DNA of 64,000 nt from contig NZ_CP023702.1 in the NCBI RefSeq assembly GCF_008704555.1, positions 868,001 to 932,000 of the forward strand, written 5' to 3'. The translations under genes and the position numbers were made by a program. The notes under the pieces are model-generated. The model was not told the origin of the DNA and did no database searches. It worked only from the letters and a program-made list of their open reading frames with translations. The DNA is from Streptomyces nitrosporeus. Lineage in GTDB: Bacteria; Actinomycetota; Actinomycetes; Streptomycetales; Streptomycetaceae. Positions 43,244-53,701 of this stretch are shown in pieces (position 1 is the first letter of the stretch; every line of letters starts with the position of its first letter).

Positions 43244-43629
43244 GAAACAGTAATGGTTTAGCAAAAGGCATGAAGAACGGCCGGAACCCGGGGGCGGAGC
43301 GGCACTCCGGGAGGCAAAGGCCCCTCCTCATGACGCCGGACAGGGCGGCCCCCTCACCCCCGTGCCGCGATCACCCGCCATGGCGGACCTGTGGGCCGCC
43401 CATCCGCCGGGGAGGCAAGCCCTCGGCGCCCTCACGACAGCACACGCAGGCCGCTCTCCAGCCGTCACGCCCTACGCCGTTCCACGGCGGGGCACCGGTG
43501 ACGGCGGCCGTGCGATGCCTGGGCGGCCCGGTGTCCTCGCGCGGCCCGCGCATGCCTTCCCCATAACGCTCAACTACCGCGGGTGGATACCACTACGATC
43601 TCCAACTCCCGTTTGTATGGAGGAGATTC
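43244..43629. other. Intergenic, no gene seen
   Basis: About 390 bases between the ROK promoter and the Trypco1 gene. Short ORFs here have no SD and no protein-like composition. Near its end TACGAT (43594-43599) could be the -10 of the Trypco1 operon, with a poor -35. Confidence 0.5.
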
Positions 43630-44013
43630 ATGAGCGAACATCCCATCCGCACAGTTGAAGTGCCTCTGGGGGACGGCAGCGACGCGACCGTGCGTGTCCA
43701 GATCAGAGAGGTGGACGAGACGCTCGTCCGCGTCGGCCGGGGAGGCCGCTCCATCGCGCGGGCCGAACGGTCGCTCGGACAGATGCTGGACACCGTGCGT
43801 CCCGTGGCGGAGAGTTTCGTGGGACGGTTCACAGGGCTCGCGAACGCGCCGGACGAGATCACGCTGGAGTTCGGGGTGTCGCTGTCCGCCGAGGCGGACG
43901 TGGTGATCGCCAGCACCGCGACAGCGGCCAATTTCTCCGTGAGCCTGACCTGGAACAGGAGCGACGCGAGGGGCTCCGGCGCGGGTCCCTCCCAGGGGGC
44001 CGACCCGGCATAG
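43630..44013 (+). CDS. Trypsin-co-occurring domain (Trypco1, CU044_2847) protein
   Basis: 127 residues from ATG 43630 with a strong SD (GGAGGAG). A beta strand start (IRTVEVPLGDGSDATVRVQI), a helix with RSLGQMLDTVRPVAESFVGR, then PDEITLEFGVSLSAEADVVI and ANFSVSLTW, the layout of the small domain named for co-occurrence with trypsin-like proteases. The gene is 26 bases before the giant protease-STAND gene. It may be the substrate, activator or inhibitor of the protease; that is inference. Confidence 0.85.
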   Translation: MSEHPIRTVEVPLGDGSDATVRVQIREVDETLVRVGRGGRSIARAERSLGQMLDTVRPVAESFVGRFTGLANAPDEITLEFGVSLSAEADVVIASTATAANFSVSLTWNRSDARGSGAGPSQGADPA

Positions 44014-44039
44014 GGCGCCCCGGGAGGACGGAGGGCACA

Positions 44040-47000
44040 GTGACGGAGGCGCAGAAGCGGAGCGCCCAGCAGGCTGAGCCGGCACTGGTCTCGGCAGTCG
44101 TCCGGATCAAGGGGCCCGACGGGGCGATCGGTGGTGCGGGCTTCCTCATCGCCCCGGACCTGGTGCTGACCTGCGCCCATGTGGTGTCGGACGCGCTGGA
44201 CCGGCCTCGGGAGGACGAGGTCGGGGCCGGCACCGAGATCACGGTCGATCTGCCGCTGGCCGAGAGCGCCGACGACGTCGACGGGAGCGACCGGAGTGCC
44301 GCGGTCCGGTGCTGGATACCCATCAGACCCGATCAGACCGGGGACATCGCCGTGCTCCGGCTGCAGAACCGGGTCCCGGGGGCCCGTCCGCTCCCCATGG
44401 CCGACCCGCCGCACGGCGTATGGGACCACGAGGCTCGGGCCGTGGGTTTCACCGACGACAACCCGGACGGGATCTGGCAGAGCGGCAGGTTCCGTGGGCC
44501 CACCCGCCAGGGCTGGATCCAGCTCTCGCGGGCCGACGGCGAGGCTGTACACGTCAAAGGAGGTTTCAGCGGCAGCCCTGTCTGGGACGACGAACTGGGC
44601 GCTGTCGTCGGGATGATGGTGGCGGCACAGCCGGTGCGCGAGTCCCAGCAGGCATTCGTCCTGCGGATGAGGACCCTCCTGAAGGAGGTGCCCCGGCTCG
44701 CCCCGTACCTGAGCCCTGCCCCGCCCTTCCGTGGTCTGTCCGCCTTCCAGGAGGACGACGCGGACGTCTTCTTCGGCCGGCACGACGACATCGAGCGGGT
44801 GACCGCCGCTCTTCGGGGCGCCCAGCCCACCGTCACGGTGTACGGGCCGTCGGGCTGCGGCAAGTCGTCACTCGCGCTGGCCGGTGTGGTACCGAAGATG
44901 CGGCAGGAGGGCTACCGGATCCTGCGGGTGGACGCCACGCGCGCCTCCTCCCTGCGGACCGCGCTCGCCACCGAACTGTTCGAGATCGCGAGATCGGGAC
45001 AGGACGGTCTCTCGCGCGCACTGAGCGCGGACCAGGTGGACCGCTGGCTCGGCGGGCTGGGGATCGCGGACGCCTACCACCGGGCGACAGGACAGCCGGC
45101 TGCCAGGCTGCTGGTCGTACTCGACCAGGGCGAAGCCCTGCTGGACCGCCCGGAGGCGGAAATCGCCGAGACGACCGGGCTGCTCTTCCCTCAACGGGGG
45201 CCGGCCGGTCTGCGCGTCCTCGTCACCCTGCGCGCCGATCTCATGGGTTCCGCGCTGAGCCACGCGCACCTGGGCCCCGCACTGAAGCGCGGCGTGACCC
45301 TCCCGCTCACCCCCATGTCCCGGGAGCAGCTGTACGCGGTGATCACCGAACCGCTCAAGCGCGTCGCGGCGGTCGAGTACGACCCCGGACTCGACCGCCG
45401 CATCCTGAACGACGCGGGCGGCGAGCCGGGGATTCTGCCGCTGCTGGGTTTCGTCCTGGCGCAGTTGTGGGAGCGGCGAACCGCCGGGCGGTTACGGGCC
45501 GCGACGTACGAGGACATCGGTGGGGTGTCCGGTGCTCTGAGGCGCCATGCCGAAGAGGCGTGGCGGGAGTGCGTCGCACCGGCGGACGAGGCGGAGGCAC
45601 GGCGGCTGCTGACAGGACTGGTGCGGGTGCTGCCGGGTGGCGAGGCTCCGATACGGCGTGCGCTGACACGCGAGGAGGCCGGAGAGGAATGCTGGCGCCT
45701 GGCCCGGGCACTGGCCGAAAGGCGTCTGCTGGTCCTGTACGGAGGCGATGACCGGCCGGAGAGCGCGGAGCTGGCCCACGAGGCGCTGATCACCGTGTGG
45801 CCGACGCTGGCCGGTCTGGTCCGGGCCGACGCCGATTTCCTCGCGGCGCGGGCGGACGTGCAGCACGACATGGAGCGGTGGCGGAAGGAGGACGGGCCGG
45901 CCGGTCTGCTGCCTCGCGCTCCGCAGCTCGCTGCCTTCGAGACGAGGCTGCGGGGGCGCGAGGCGGACCTGTCCGAAGAGCAGCGGGAGTTCCTCGCGCT
46001 GGCCCGCCGCCGCCGACGGGCACGGCGGGCCCGGGTGCGTACGGGGTGGGCCGCGGGGGCCTTGGTCGTCGCGCTGATCGCCGGGCTGGGGACGTTCCTC
46101 GTACAGGAGTCGCAGGTGAGTGCGGAGAGGGAGGCGGAAGGCCGGTCGCGTGCGCTCGCGGTGCAGTCGGACGAGCTGACGGACAGCAACCCCGGACAGG
46201 CCGCTCTGGCCGCGCTCGCCGCTTACGAGATCATGCCGACCCAGGAGGCCCGCAGCGCACTGCTGCGCCGGTACGAGGAACTGCGGGGCGCCGCGTGGAC
46301 GCTGACCGGTGCCGAGGGGCCGATCCGGGCCGTGGACACGAGCGCGGACGGCGCGGTGACCCTGGCGACGACCGAGGGCGGCCGTGCGACCTTGTTCCTG
46401 CGCACGGCCGAGGGCAGGGTCGCACAGGAGCAGCTCCGCCTCTCCGACAACGTCCTGTCTCCCGTGGTCAGTCGGGACGGACGACGGATCGCCTATGTGC
46501 GCGACGTGGACGGCGTGGTGGTCTGGCACGAGGTGACGCCCTCGGGGAAGCGGCTGGTGGGTCCGCCGCATCCGCTTCAGGGCTCGCTCAGCGACCGTTC
46601 CATGGGCACCCTGAACGGCACCGTCAAGATCATGGACTTCTCACCGGACGCCCGTCGGCTGGTCGGGGTGTCGGCGTCGTCATCGGGCCGGCCGGTGCAG
46701 GTGTGGGACCTGGGGACGGGACGGCCGCGGGCACTGCCGAAGCGGGTTTCCCATCTCTCCCAGGTGTGGTTCGGGCCGGACGGGAACACTCTGGTGGCCG
46801 TCCACAGCCCCGGGACCGAGGCGAAGTCCTCGATGGTGGTGGTCGGCATCGGTCCCGGCACGATGCGTGTGCTGGCGAACGACGTCGACCTCACGGGTGC
46901 TGCCGTCTCGGAGGACGGCAGCACGGCAGTGGTCTGCCGGCAGGAGAAGTCCGGTTCCGACTTGCTCGGAGAGGCCCGTTACCACGCCGTACGTGTGGCT

Positions 47001-48335
47001 GACGGAAGGGTTCTGAGCCGCTACGCGCGCGGGGACAGCACCTCGTGCAGGGAGGTGGCCGTCAGCGAGAAGGGCGATCGCTTCGCCGTGCTCGCCGAAA
47101 CGGACGAGTGGGACCTGGCCGACACGCGCCGTGACGGGAGGACCCGGCATTTCTTCGGCCCTTCCTCATTGGAGCACATCGGCCATATGCCCCTTCTGGG
47201 AACAGCGCGCCACCCCGTCGTCGCCGCCTGGGACAACGACTCCGTGACCGGGTGGGCGTTGGATGCGGACGACGGCGCCACCGCCTTCAGCCCTCCGCAG
47301 CTGCTCGGTGACGGAAGCAGGATGGTCGTCCGCGTGGGTCTGGACGGCACCACGCTGCGCGTCATGGAGACCGAGGGCGAGGGACGGACCCTTGCCGAAG
47401 TCCACAGCGATGCCGAAACGCCCCCGGACGCGACGCAGGCGATCCAGGTCAACCGCGCCGGAACACTGGTGGCGGACGTGTCGGACCGGAACCGGATCCT
47501 GGTCCGTGCGCTGCCCTCGCTCCATGAGGTGGCCGGGTTCACCACGGCGCCGCTCCCCGCCGACGAGGACGACGCGCCGAAGGAGGGGATCGACTTCACG
47601 GAGCCGGAGCTGCTGGACTTCCACTTCCTCGATGACGATCAGCTCGTGACGGTTTCCGGTACGCGGGTCGAGCTCTGGGACGCCCGGCAGGGCCGCCGCC
47701 TGTCGCAGCCGGTCGATCTGCGTGACCTGGGGCTCACCACGAAGGAGCAGCCGGTTTTCTCCGTGGTCCGCCACTTTGAGCCCGGGTACGTGGGGGTCAC
47801 CGTGGGCGGCGAGCCGGACGTGCACGCCGTCGACCTGCGAACCGGTGAGGAGAACGAGGAACTCCTTCTCCGTCTCGGTGACGACCTCCATGTGGCCGTG
47901 TTCCTGGAGGACTCGCGTTACGTGGCCGTGATGACCACAGGCGGCTTGGTGGAACTGTGGTCGGTACGTCCGAGGCGGGCGCCGAGGAGAGTGGCCGGCC
48001 CGCTCGGGCCGCTGAACCCGAACCGGTGGACGGCGGGAAGCCCCGGAGGCTCCGGGTTCTTCCTGGCCAACAACAGTTCCGTACGCTTTATGAAAGCGGA
48101 CGATCCAGGGTACCGAGAGACGTACGAACTCGCGGAGAAGCAGGGCTTCCTGGCGGCCACCAGGGACGGCAGGGCACTCCTGCACTCACCTGTGTCCGGT
48201 GGCCGCCTAGGGTTGCTCCGTCTCGATCCCGCCCTGTGGAAGCGGCACCTGTGCGCCGTCCTCGGCCGTGACTTCACCGACGACGAACGCAGCGGGCTCC
48301 CCGACGGCCTGCCGGCCGGTCTCTGCCCTCCCTGA
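44040..48335 (+). CDS. Trypsin-like protease / nSTAND NTPase / TM / beta-propeller protein
   Basis: 1431 residues from GTG 44040 (SD GGAGGACGGAGGG). Domains: trypsin-like protease (about 15-215) with a complete triad His47 (TCAHVV), Asp102 (TGDIAVL) and Ser177 (GGFSGSPVW); nSTAND1 NTPase (about 229-570) with entry motif [18 protein letters not shown], Walker [10 protein letters not shown] (269-277) and Walker [12 protein letters not shown] (Asp362); STAND helical part with [14 protein letters not shown]; one membrane helix (about 669-688); then a helical linker ([17 protein letters not shown]) and a degenerate WD40-like propeller to the end. This architecture is that of predicted NTP-dependent conflict (immunity or cell-death) proteins: the propeller should sense, the STAND switch, the protease act. 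Confidence 0.92.
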   Translation: MTEAQKRSAQQAEPALVSAVVRIKGPDGAIGGAGFLIAPDLVLTCAHVVSDALDRPREDEVGAGTEITVDLPLAESADDVDGSDRSAAVRCWIPIRPDQTGDIAVLRLQNRVPGARPLPMADPPHGVWDHEARAVGFTDDNPDGIWQSGRFRGPTRQGWIQLSRADGEAVHVKGGFSGSPVWDDELGAVVGMMVAAQPVRESQQAFVLRMRTLLKEVPRLAPYLSPAPPFRGLSAFQEDDADVFFGRHDDIERVTAALRGAQPTVTVYGPSGCGKSSLALAGVVPKMRQEGYRILRVDATRASSLRTALATELFEIARSGQDGLSRALSADQVDRWLGGLGIADAYHRATGQPAARLLVVLDQGEALLDRPEAEIAETTGLLFPQRGPAGLRVLVTLRADLMGSALSHAHLGPALKRGVTLPLTPMSREQLYAVITEPLKRVAAVEYDPGLDRRILNDAGGEPGILPLLGFVLAQLWERRTAGRLRAATYEDIGGVSGALRRHAEEAWRECVAPADEAEARRLLTGLVRVLPGGEAPIRRALTREEAGEECWRLARALAERRLLVLYGGDDRPESAELAHEALITVWPTLAGLVRADADFLAARADVQHDMERWRKEDGPAGLLPRAPQLAAFETRLRGREADLSEEQREFLALARRRRRARRARVRTGWAAGALVVALIAGLGTFLVQESQVSAEREAEGRSRALAVQSDELTDSNPGQAALAALAAYEIMPTQEARSALLRRYEELRGAAWTLTGAEGPIRAVDTSADGAVTLATTEGGRATLFLRTAEGRVAQEQLRLSDNVLSPVVSRDGRRIAYVRDVDGVVVWHEVTPSGKRLVGPPHPLQGSLSDRSMGTLNGTVKIMDFSPDARRLVGVSASSSGRPVQVWDLGTGRPRALPKRVSHLSQVWFGPDGNTLVAVHSPGTEAKSSMVVVGIGPGTMRVLANDVDLTGAAVSEDGSTAVVCRQEKSGSDLLGEARYHAVRVADGRVLSRYARGDSTSCREVAVSEKGDRFAVLAETDEWDLADTRRDGRTRHFFGPSSLEHIGHMPLLGTARHPVVAAWDNDSVTGWALDADDGATAFSPPQLLGDGSRMVVRVGLDGTTLRVMETEGEGRTLAEVHSDAETPPDATQAIQVNRAGTLVADVSDRNRILVRALPSLHEVAGFTTAPLPADEDDAPKEGIDFTEPELLDFHFLDDDQLVTVSGTRVELWDARQGRRLSQPVDLRDLGLTTKEQPVFSVVRHFEPGYVGVTVGGEPDVHAVDLRTGEENEELLLRLGDDLHVAVFLEDSRYVAVMTTGGLVELWSVRPRRAPRRVAGPLGPLNPNRWTAGSPGGSGFFLANNSSVRFMKADDPGYRETYELAEKQGFLAATRDGRALLHSPVSGGRLGLLRLDPALWKRHLCAVLGRDFTDDERSGLPDGLPAGLCPP

Positions 48336-48443
48336 CGCCGGGGTTCCGGCACAACGCCCGCCGGACCGGACGGCGCCCCGCTGCCCGACGAGCCGCACCC
48401 GGACTCCAGGGCCGTGCACCGGGCCGCCCTCACCACGGCTCCG

Positions 48444-48968
48444 TCAGCCGAACTGCCTGCTGAACGCCTCGTACGCCCGGTCGTCGAAGAGCACGAACCT
48501 CACCTCTTCGACGGCGGTCGGCGTGTTCCGCACCGTACCGACGGCGATGCGAGCCGCGTCGTCCATCGGCCACCGGTACACGCCGGTGGAGATGGCCGGG
48601 AACGCCACCGTCCGGGCCCCCAGTCCGTCGGCCACGCGGAGCGACTCCCGGTAGCAGGAGGCGAGCAGCTCGGGATCGCCGCCCGGGTCCCGGTACACCG
48701 GGCCGACGGTGTGGATGACCCAGCGCGCGTCGAGGCGTCCGGCGGTGGTCGCGACGGCCTGACCGGTGGGCAGGCCCTTGCCGTGGTGCGAGGCCCGGAG
48801 GTCCCGGCAGGCGGCGAGGATTTCCGGCCCGCCCGCCCGGTGGACGGCCCCGTCGACCCCGCCTCCGCCGAGGAGGGAGGAGTTCGCCGCGTTGACGATC
48901 GCGTCGGCCTTCTGCCGGGTGATGTCGCCCCGGACCAGGAGGATCTCGGGACCAGTGAATTCGGTCAT
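48444..48968 (-). CDS. Macrodomain protein (O-acetyl-ADP-ribose deacetylase type)
   Basis: 174 residues from ATG 48968. Macrodomain motifs: VRGDITRQKADAIVNAANSS, GGGGVDGAVHRAGG, WVIHTVGPV and AFPAISTGVYRWP. It hydrolyses ADP-ribose esters such as O-acetyl-ADP-ribose made by sirtuins, or removes ADP-ribose from targets. GACAAT lies six bases before the ATG on the minus strand with no SD, consistent with a leaderless mRNA. It faces the STAND gene tail to tail. Confidence 0.93.
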   Translation of the reverse strand: MTEFTGPEILLVRGDITRQKADAIVNAANSSLLGGGGVDGAVHRAGGPEILAACRDLRASHHGKGLPTGQAVATTAGRLDARWVIHTVGPVYRDPGGDPELLASCYRESLRVADGLGARTVAFPAISTGVYRWPMDDAARIAVGTVRNTPTAVEEVRFVLFDDRAYEAFSRQFG

Positions 48969-49002
48969 GGCGCCATTGTCCCGCAGCGGGATCCGGGCTC
49001 CC

Positions 49003-50418
49003 TCAGGCGGCACGCAGCCGCCGCCAGACCGCTTTCGCCGCGTGGTGGCCGGACATGCCGTGCACACCGGGTCCGGGCGGGGTCGCCGAGGAGCAGAGGA
49101 AGACGGCCGGGTGCGCGGTGGCGTAGGGCACGCGCGCCGGCTTGGGGCGGAGCACCGTCTGGAGGCCGGAGAAGGCCCCGTTGGCGATGTCCCCGCCGAC
49201 GTAGTTGGCGTTGCGCGCGGCCAGTTGGGGCGGGCCGGCCACCGCGCGGGCCAGCACCAGGTCGCGGAAGCCGGGGGCGAAGCGCTCCAGCTGCCGTTCC
49301 ACGGCGTCGGTGGCGTCGCCCTCCCAGCCGGACGGCACATGGCCGTACGCCCAGAAGACGTGGCGGCCCTCGGGGGCACGGGACGGGTCGACGAGCGAGG
49401 GCTGGGCCGTGATCAGGAAGGGGACGCTCGGGTCGCGGCCCTCGACCGCGGCACGCAGGGCGCCGTCGATCTCGCCTGCCGTGGGGCCGATGTGGACCGT
49501 GCCGGCCCGCCGGGCCTCCTCCGCGGTCCAGGGCACGGGTCCCGACAGGGCGTAGTCGATCTTGAAGCAGGAGGCGCCGTAGCGGTAGCGGCCGTAGGCG
49601 TCGCCCAGGCCGGCGATACGGGCGAGGGCGGTCGGCGAGGTGTCGAAGACGTAGGCCCGGGCCGGGGGGAGTTCGTCCAGGCGCTTGACCTCCACGCCGG
49701 TGTGGATGGTGCCGCCCTGTTCCCGCAGGTACGAGGCGAGGGCGTCGGAGATGGCCTGGGATCCGCCGCGCGGCACGGGCCAGCCCCTCTCGTGGGCGGC
49801 GAGCGCGAAGAGCAGTGCGATACCGGTCGTGGCGATGCCGCTGGTCGGCGCGATGGCGTGGGCGGCGAGTCCGGCGATCAGGCCCCGGGCCTTGGCGCCT
49901 TTGAAGCGCCGGGACGCCAGCGCGGCCGGCTGGAGCGCGTCCAGCCCGAACCGCACCCAGCGGTAGGGGTCTTTGGGGAGTCCGTCCCACGGGGTGCGCA
50001 GGAAGTCCTCGGCGAGGGTGTCCCAGTGGCCCAGGTAGGGCGCGACCATCCTGCGGTAGGCACCCGCGTCCTCGGGTCCGAGCGTCATGGCGCTCTGCCC
50101 GACGGACCGGGTGAGCACGGCGGCGGAGCCGTCCGGGAAGGGGTGGGCCAGTGCCAGCTCCGGCTGGAGCCATTCCAGACCGTGCCGGGCCAGCGGCATG
50201 GCGTCGAAGGCGGGTGAGCCGATGGCCAGGGGGTGCACGGCGGAACAGGGGTCGTGGTGGAACCCGGGAAGGGTGAGCTCCTCCGTGCGGGCTCCGCCCC
50301 CGACGCGCTCCGCGGCCTCGTACACCTCCACGGCGAGGCCGCGGCGGGCCAGTTCGACCGCGGCGGTCAGCCCGTTGGGGCCCGCGCCTACTACGACGGC
50401 ATCCAGCATCGGTGGCAC
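49003..50418 (-). CDS. FAD-dependent oxidoreductase (phytoene-desaturase-like)
   Basis: 471 residues from GTG 50418 (AAGGAG, 7 nt); ATG 50409 is an alternative. Dinucleotide loop [20 protein letters not shown] at the start, then [17 protein letters not shown], and a C-terminal FAD motif ending [18 protein letters not shown]. It belongs to the NAD(P)/FAD-dependent family with carotenoid desaturases and retinol saturases, but no carotenoid genes are nearby. Substrate unknown. Confidence 0.9.
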   Translation of the reverse strand: MPPMLDAVVVGAGPNGLTAAVELARRGLAVEVYEAAERVGGGARTEELTLPGFHHDPCSAVHPLAIGSPAFDAMPLARHGLEWLQPELALAHPFPDGSAAVLTRSVGQSAMTLGPEDAGAYRRMVAPYLGHWDTLAEDFLRTPWDGLPKDPYRWVRFGLDALQPAALASRRFKGAKARGLIAGLAAHAIAPTSGIATTGIALLFALAAHERGWPVPRGGSQAISDALASYLREQGGTIHTGVEVKRLDELPPARAYVFDTSPTALARIAGLGDAYGRYRYGASCFKIDYALSGPVPWTAEEARRAGTVHIGPTAGEIDGALRAAVEGRDPSVPFLITAQPSLVDPSRAPEGRHVFWAYGHVPSGWEGDATDAVERQLERFAPGFRDLVLARAVAGPPQLAARNANYVGGDIANGAFSGLQTVLRPKPARVPYATAHPAVFLCSSATPPGPGVHGMSGHHAAKAVWRRLRAA

Positions 50419-50503
50419 CTTCGGACTCCTTCGTCAGCCGACGGCCAGGGCGTCCAGGATATTCCGGCGCGCCGACAACGGTCCCCCGGTAACCTCCGGA
50501 CCG

Positions 50504-51325
50504 ATGAACGACATGTGCGCCCCTTCCTCCCCCGCCGTCGCCGGCATGGCCGCCCGGCTGACCCTGGTCCCCGGGGTCCGGGCCGTCGCCCTGGGCGGCA
50601 GCCGGGCCCGTGGCACCCACCGCCCCGACTCCGACTGGGACCTGGGGATCTACTACCGGGGCGGCCTGGACGTGGCCGGCCTCACCGCGCTGGCCTCCGC
50701 GTTCCAGGGCGGTCCGGTGGAGGTGGCGGGTCCGGGCGGCTGGGGTCCGTGGGTCGACGGCGGTGCGTGGCTGACGGTGGACGGGGTCGCCGTCGACTGG
50801 ATCCTGCGCGACCTGGACCGGGTGGAGTCGGTCTGGTCCGACTGCCGCAACGGCCGCTTCGAGGTGGGGGTGCAACCTGGCCATCCACTGGGTTTCTGGT
50901 CCCCCTGCTACGCCGGGGAGGTCGCCCTGGGGCGCGTACTGGCCGACCCCAGCCAGGAACTGACAGGCCTTCAAAAGGAGATGCGCCGCTATCCGGAGCC
51001 CTTGCGCCGGTCGCTCGCCGAAGCCGCCTGGGAGGCGGAGTTCTCGGTGGCCGCCGCCCGGAAGTCGGCCCCCGCGGGCGACACGCTGCATGTCGCCCTG
51101 TGCCTGTCGAGGGCTTTCGGCATCCTGGCCCAGTCCCTCCACGCCCACCACCGCACCTGGTGCCTCAACGAGAAGGGCGCGCTCGCCGCTGCCGCCGCCC
51201 TGCCCAGCACCCCCGCGGACTTCGCGGAACGGGCCGCCGCGGCCTTGCGGGGCCTGGACACCGCCGCGGTGGAGACGGCGGCCGACGTCGTCCGGGAGGT
51301 CCGGGCGGTGCTGGAGCGTCCGTAG
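50504..51325 (+). CDS. Nucleotidyltransferase-domain protein
   Basis: 273 residues. Polymerase-beta-like NTase motif VALGGSRARGTHRPDSDWDL (GS...DxD) at about residues 25-45. The middle and C-terminal helices resemble aminoglycoside adenylyltransferase-type proteins (AGEVALGRVLADPS, LHVALCLSRAFGILAQSLHA). It may adenylylate a small molecule or a protein; resistance function is not established. ATG 50504 has a weak SD; ATG 50513 is possible. Confidence 0.85.
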   Translation: MNDMCAPSSPAVAGMAARLTLVPGVRAVALGGSRARGTHRPDSDWDLGIYYRGGLDVAGLTALASAFQGGPVEVAGPGGWGPWVDGGAWLTVDGVAVDWILRDLDRVESVWSDCRNGRFEVGVQPGHPLGFWSPCYAGEVALGRVLADPSQELTGLQKEMRRYPEPLRRSLAEAAWEAEFSVAAARKSAPAGDTLHVALCLSRAFGILAQSLHAHHRTWCLNEKGALAAAAALPSTPADFAERAAAALRGLDTAAVETAADVVREVRAVLERP

Positions 51326-51426
51326 AACCGGTACGGCCGGCCCCGGACCCCCCGGACCCCGGCTTCCCGCACCCGGATTCGTGTTCCGGACCCGCGCCCG
51401 CGGGTCCGTCCCCCGCCGTCGGCCGC

Positions 51427-52281
51427 TCAGCCGGCGGCGCCCTCCCGGCCGGCCCGCAGCGCGCCGAGCACCCTGCCGGCCACCGTGGCGTCCCTGGCCG
51501 CCGTGAACGGCAGGTCGTTGCCGCCCGCTATACGGAACGGGGTCCCGGAGAGCGTCTGCTGGACGCCGCCCGCCTCGGTGACCAGCAGCAGGCCCGCCGC
51601 GTGGTCCCAGGCGTACTCCCAGGTGAAGGCGACGGCGTCCAGTTCCCCGGAGGCCACGGCGAGGTACTCCAGGCCCGCTGATCCGCAGGGGCGCGGGGCG
51701 ATGCCCTCGGTGCGCAGTCCGAGCAGGGACCGCTTCTGGGCTTCGGTGGTGAAGTCCGGGTGGGAGGAGGCCACTTCGAGTACGGCCCCCGGTGCGGGCG
51801 AGCCGCTGCGCAGCGGCTCCCCGTCGAGCATGGCTCCATGGCCGCGTACGGCGACGGCGAACCGGCCGAACGCGGGGGCGTACGTCCACGAGGCGTACAC
51901 CTCGCCGTGCCGGGCCAGGGCCACCAGGGTGCAGAAGCCGGGCTCGCCGCGAACGAACTGGCGGGTGCCGTCGACCGGGTCGACGATCCAGACGGGCGCG
52001 TCGCCACCGAGCGCGTCGTAGACCGACGGGTCGGCGTGGACCGCTTCCTCACCGACCACCACCGAGCCGGGGAGCAGCCGGGTCAGGGCATCGGTCAGAT
52101 GCTCCTCCGCCAGCCGGTCCGCGGCGGTCACCAGATCGTGCGGTCCGCTCTTCTCGATGATCTCGTGTGCGGCGAGCTGCCGGTGGCGCGGCATGATCTC
52201 CGCCGCTGCCGCCGCCCGGACGGCCTCTTCGACCAGGCGCAGGTTCCGCGCCCGGTCCGCGGCCAGGAAGTCTTCGATCAT
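51427..52281 (-). CDS. Inositol monophosphatase family protein
   Basis: 284 residues. Metal-site motifs: Glu in VVGEEAV, WIVDPVDGTRQFVRG (DPxDGT), and WEYAWDHAAGLLLVTEAGGV near the C-terminus. Members dephosphorylate inositol phosphates, histidinol phosphate, fructose bisphosphate or PAP. The sequence alone does not decide. SD GGAG lies close to the ATG at 52281 and AAAGGAGG further out. Confidence 0.92.
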   Translation of the reverse strand: MIEDFLAADRARNLRLVEEAVRAAAAAEIMPRHRQLAAHEIIEKSGPHDLVTAADRLAEEHLTDALTRLLPGSVVVGEEAVHADPSVYDALGGDAPVWIVDPVDGTRQFVRGEPGFCTLVALARHGEVYASWTYAPAFGRFAVAVRGHGAMLDGEPLRSGSPAPGAVLEVASSHPDFTTEAQKRSLLGLRTEGIAPRPCGSAGLEYLAVASGELDAVAFTWEYAWDHAAGLLLVTEAGGVQQTLSGTPFRIAGGNDLPFTAARDATVAGRVLGALRAGREGAAG

Positions 52282-52512
52282 GACTCCAGCCTATGCCCTC
52301 CTTTCATATGACGATCAGCTCGAAGCGGGAACCGGTCGCCGCCGGATTCCGGCCCGGCCGCGGGGTGGCCCGGAGCCGGGAGAGCCGGTCCCGGCCAGGG
52401 CGCATCCGGCCCGCACTTTGCGGAACCTTTACCCGGATCGGGTCGTTGACCTGGTGAACGCGTGGGCTCGCGACCGGGCCCACGACCAGGACCCAAGACC
52501 GAGGTGACGTCC

Positions 52513-53064
52513 ATGGCAGTGTGGGACCGGCTCAAGGACCAGGCCAGGAATCTGCAGCAGTCGCAAGGAGGGCGCTCCCCGGCCGGAGGAGGGAGCGGCG
52601 GTGGACCGCGGGCCGGTGGCGGAGCGCGCTCCCAGCTGGTCAGCACCCTGAAGACTCAGCTCACCTCCCTCAGGACGGAGCTGAAGAGCGGTGCGTACCG
52701 GGACGCGAGTATGGCTGTGTGCGCCCTGGTCGCGGCTGCGGACGGCCATGTGGACCCGTCGGAGCGCCAGCACATGGAGGCGATGATCCTGGGGAACGAC
52801 GTCCTGCGGAACTTCCCTCCGGAGCAGCTGCGTCAGCGCTTCAACAAGCACGCGGACCAGCTGACCGCCAACTTCCCGCAGGGCAAGGCCGAGGCGCTGC
52901 AGGAGATCGCGAAGACCGCCAAGAAGCCGACGGAGGCGAGGGCCGTGATCCAGACCGGCATCGTCATCGCCGGTGCCGACGGCGACTTCTCGCACGCCGA
53001 GCACATGATCCTGCGCGAGGCGTGCGCGGCGGTGGGTCTCTCTCCCTCGGAGTTCCAGCTCTGA
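52513..53064 (+). CDS. TerB-family tellurite-resistance protein
   Basis: 183 residues from ATG 52513 (SD GAGGTGA). A Gly/Ser/Arg-rich linker (about 17-45) separates a short helix from the all-helical TerB domain, which carries two acidic metal-type motifs: AAADGHVDPSERQHMEAMI and IAGADGDFSHAEHMILREAC. TerB works with TerC/TerD stress proteins at the membrane. No other ter gene is adjacent, so this is a solitary copy. Confidence 0.92.
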   Translation: MAVWDRLKDQARNLQQSQGGRSPAGGGSGGGPRAGGGARSQLVSTLKTQLTSLRTELKSGAYRDASMAVCALVAAADGHVDPSERQHMEAMILGNDVLRNFPPEQLRQRFNKHADQLTANFPQGKAEALQEIAKTAKKPTEARAVIQTGIVIAGADGDFSHAEHMILREACAAVGLSPSEFQL

Positions 53065-53102
53065 CGGCGGCCCCTCATGGGCCGGGCGGAGGCGGCGTCC
53101 GG

Positions 53103-53606
53103 TCAGGGTGTGCCCCCGGGGCGGGAGTGCAGGGCCCGGTGCATAGACCGGAGCCGCTCGGTGAAGGCGGGCACGGGCCCCTGCACCTCGATACCGGGCG
53201 CGACCTCCTGGATGCTCAGAGCACGGACCGGGGAGGGTCCGGCGCCGAGTTCGGTCAGCCAGTGGGTCAGCTGGGCGGAGGAGTGGGCGTAGACGATGCG
53301 GCCGAGCCCGGCCCAGCCGTGCGCGGCCGCGCACATCGGGCAGTGCTCACCGGAGGTGAAGACCACGGTCCGGGCCCGGTCGTGCGCCTGGAGGTGACGG
53401 GCGGCCCAGCGGGCCAGTTCGAGCTCGGGGTGCCGGGTGCCGTCGCCGGTGGTGCGGACGTGGTTGCGCGCCTCCCGCAGGACCCGTCCGCCGTCGTCCA
53501 CCAGTACGGACCCGAAGGGCTCGTCCCCGGCCCGGAGGGCTTCCTCGGCCAGGTCCACGGCTCGTTCGAGGTGCCGGAGTCCGGTCTCGGTCAGCTGGGT
53601 GTTCAT
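53103..53606 (-). CDS. Nucleoside/cytosine-type deaminase
   Basis: 167 residues from ATG 53606 (AAAGGG, 7 nt). Zinc deaminase motifs HPELELA (HxE) and GEHCPMCAAAHGWAG (PCxxC), preceded by DEPFGSVLVDDGG. It is in the guanine deaminase/CMP deaminase-like group. The base it deaminates is unknown. Confidence 0.92.
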   Translation of the reverse strand: MNTQLTETGLRHLERAVDLAEEALRAGDEPFGSVLVDDGGRVLREARNHVRTTGDGTRHPELELARWAARHLQAHDRARTVVFTSGEHCPMCAAAHGWAGLGRIVYAHSSAQLTHWLTELGAGPSPVRALSIQEVAPGIEVQGPVPAFTERLRSMHRALHSRPGGTP

Positions 53607-53701
53607 CAAGGTTCCCTTTCGTTCCCCGGGGGCGGGGCCGGTCGGTGTGGTGCGGGCGCGGTGCGGCGGCCCCGTACCGGCAAAGCCCGTGGCCCTCATG
53701 A

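Noticed and set aside
43362..43658. ORF of 98 codons before the Trypco1 gene
   Set aside because: Pro/Arg-rich composition, no SD, and it overlaps the well-supported start of the Trypco1 gene.
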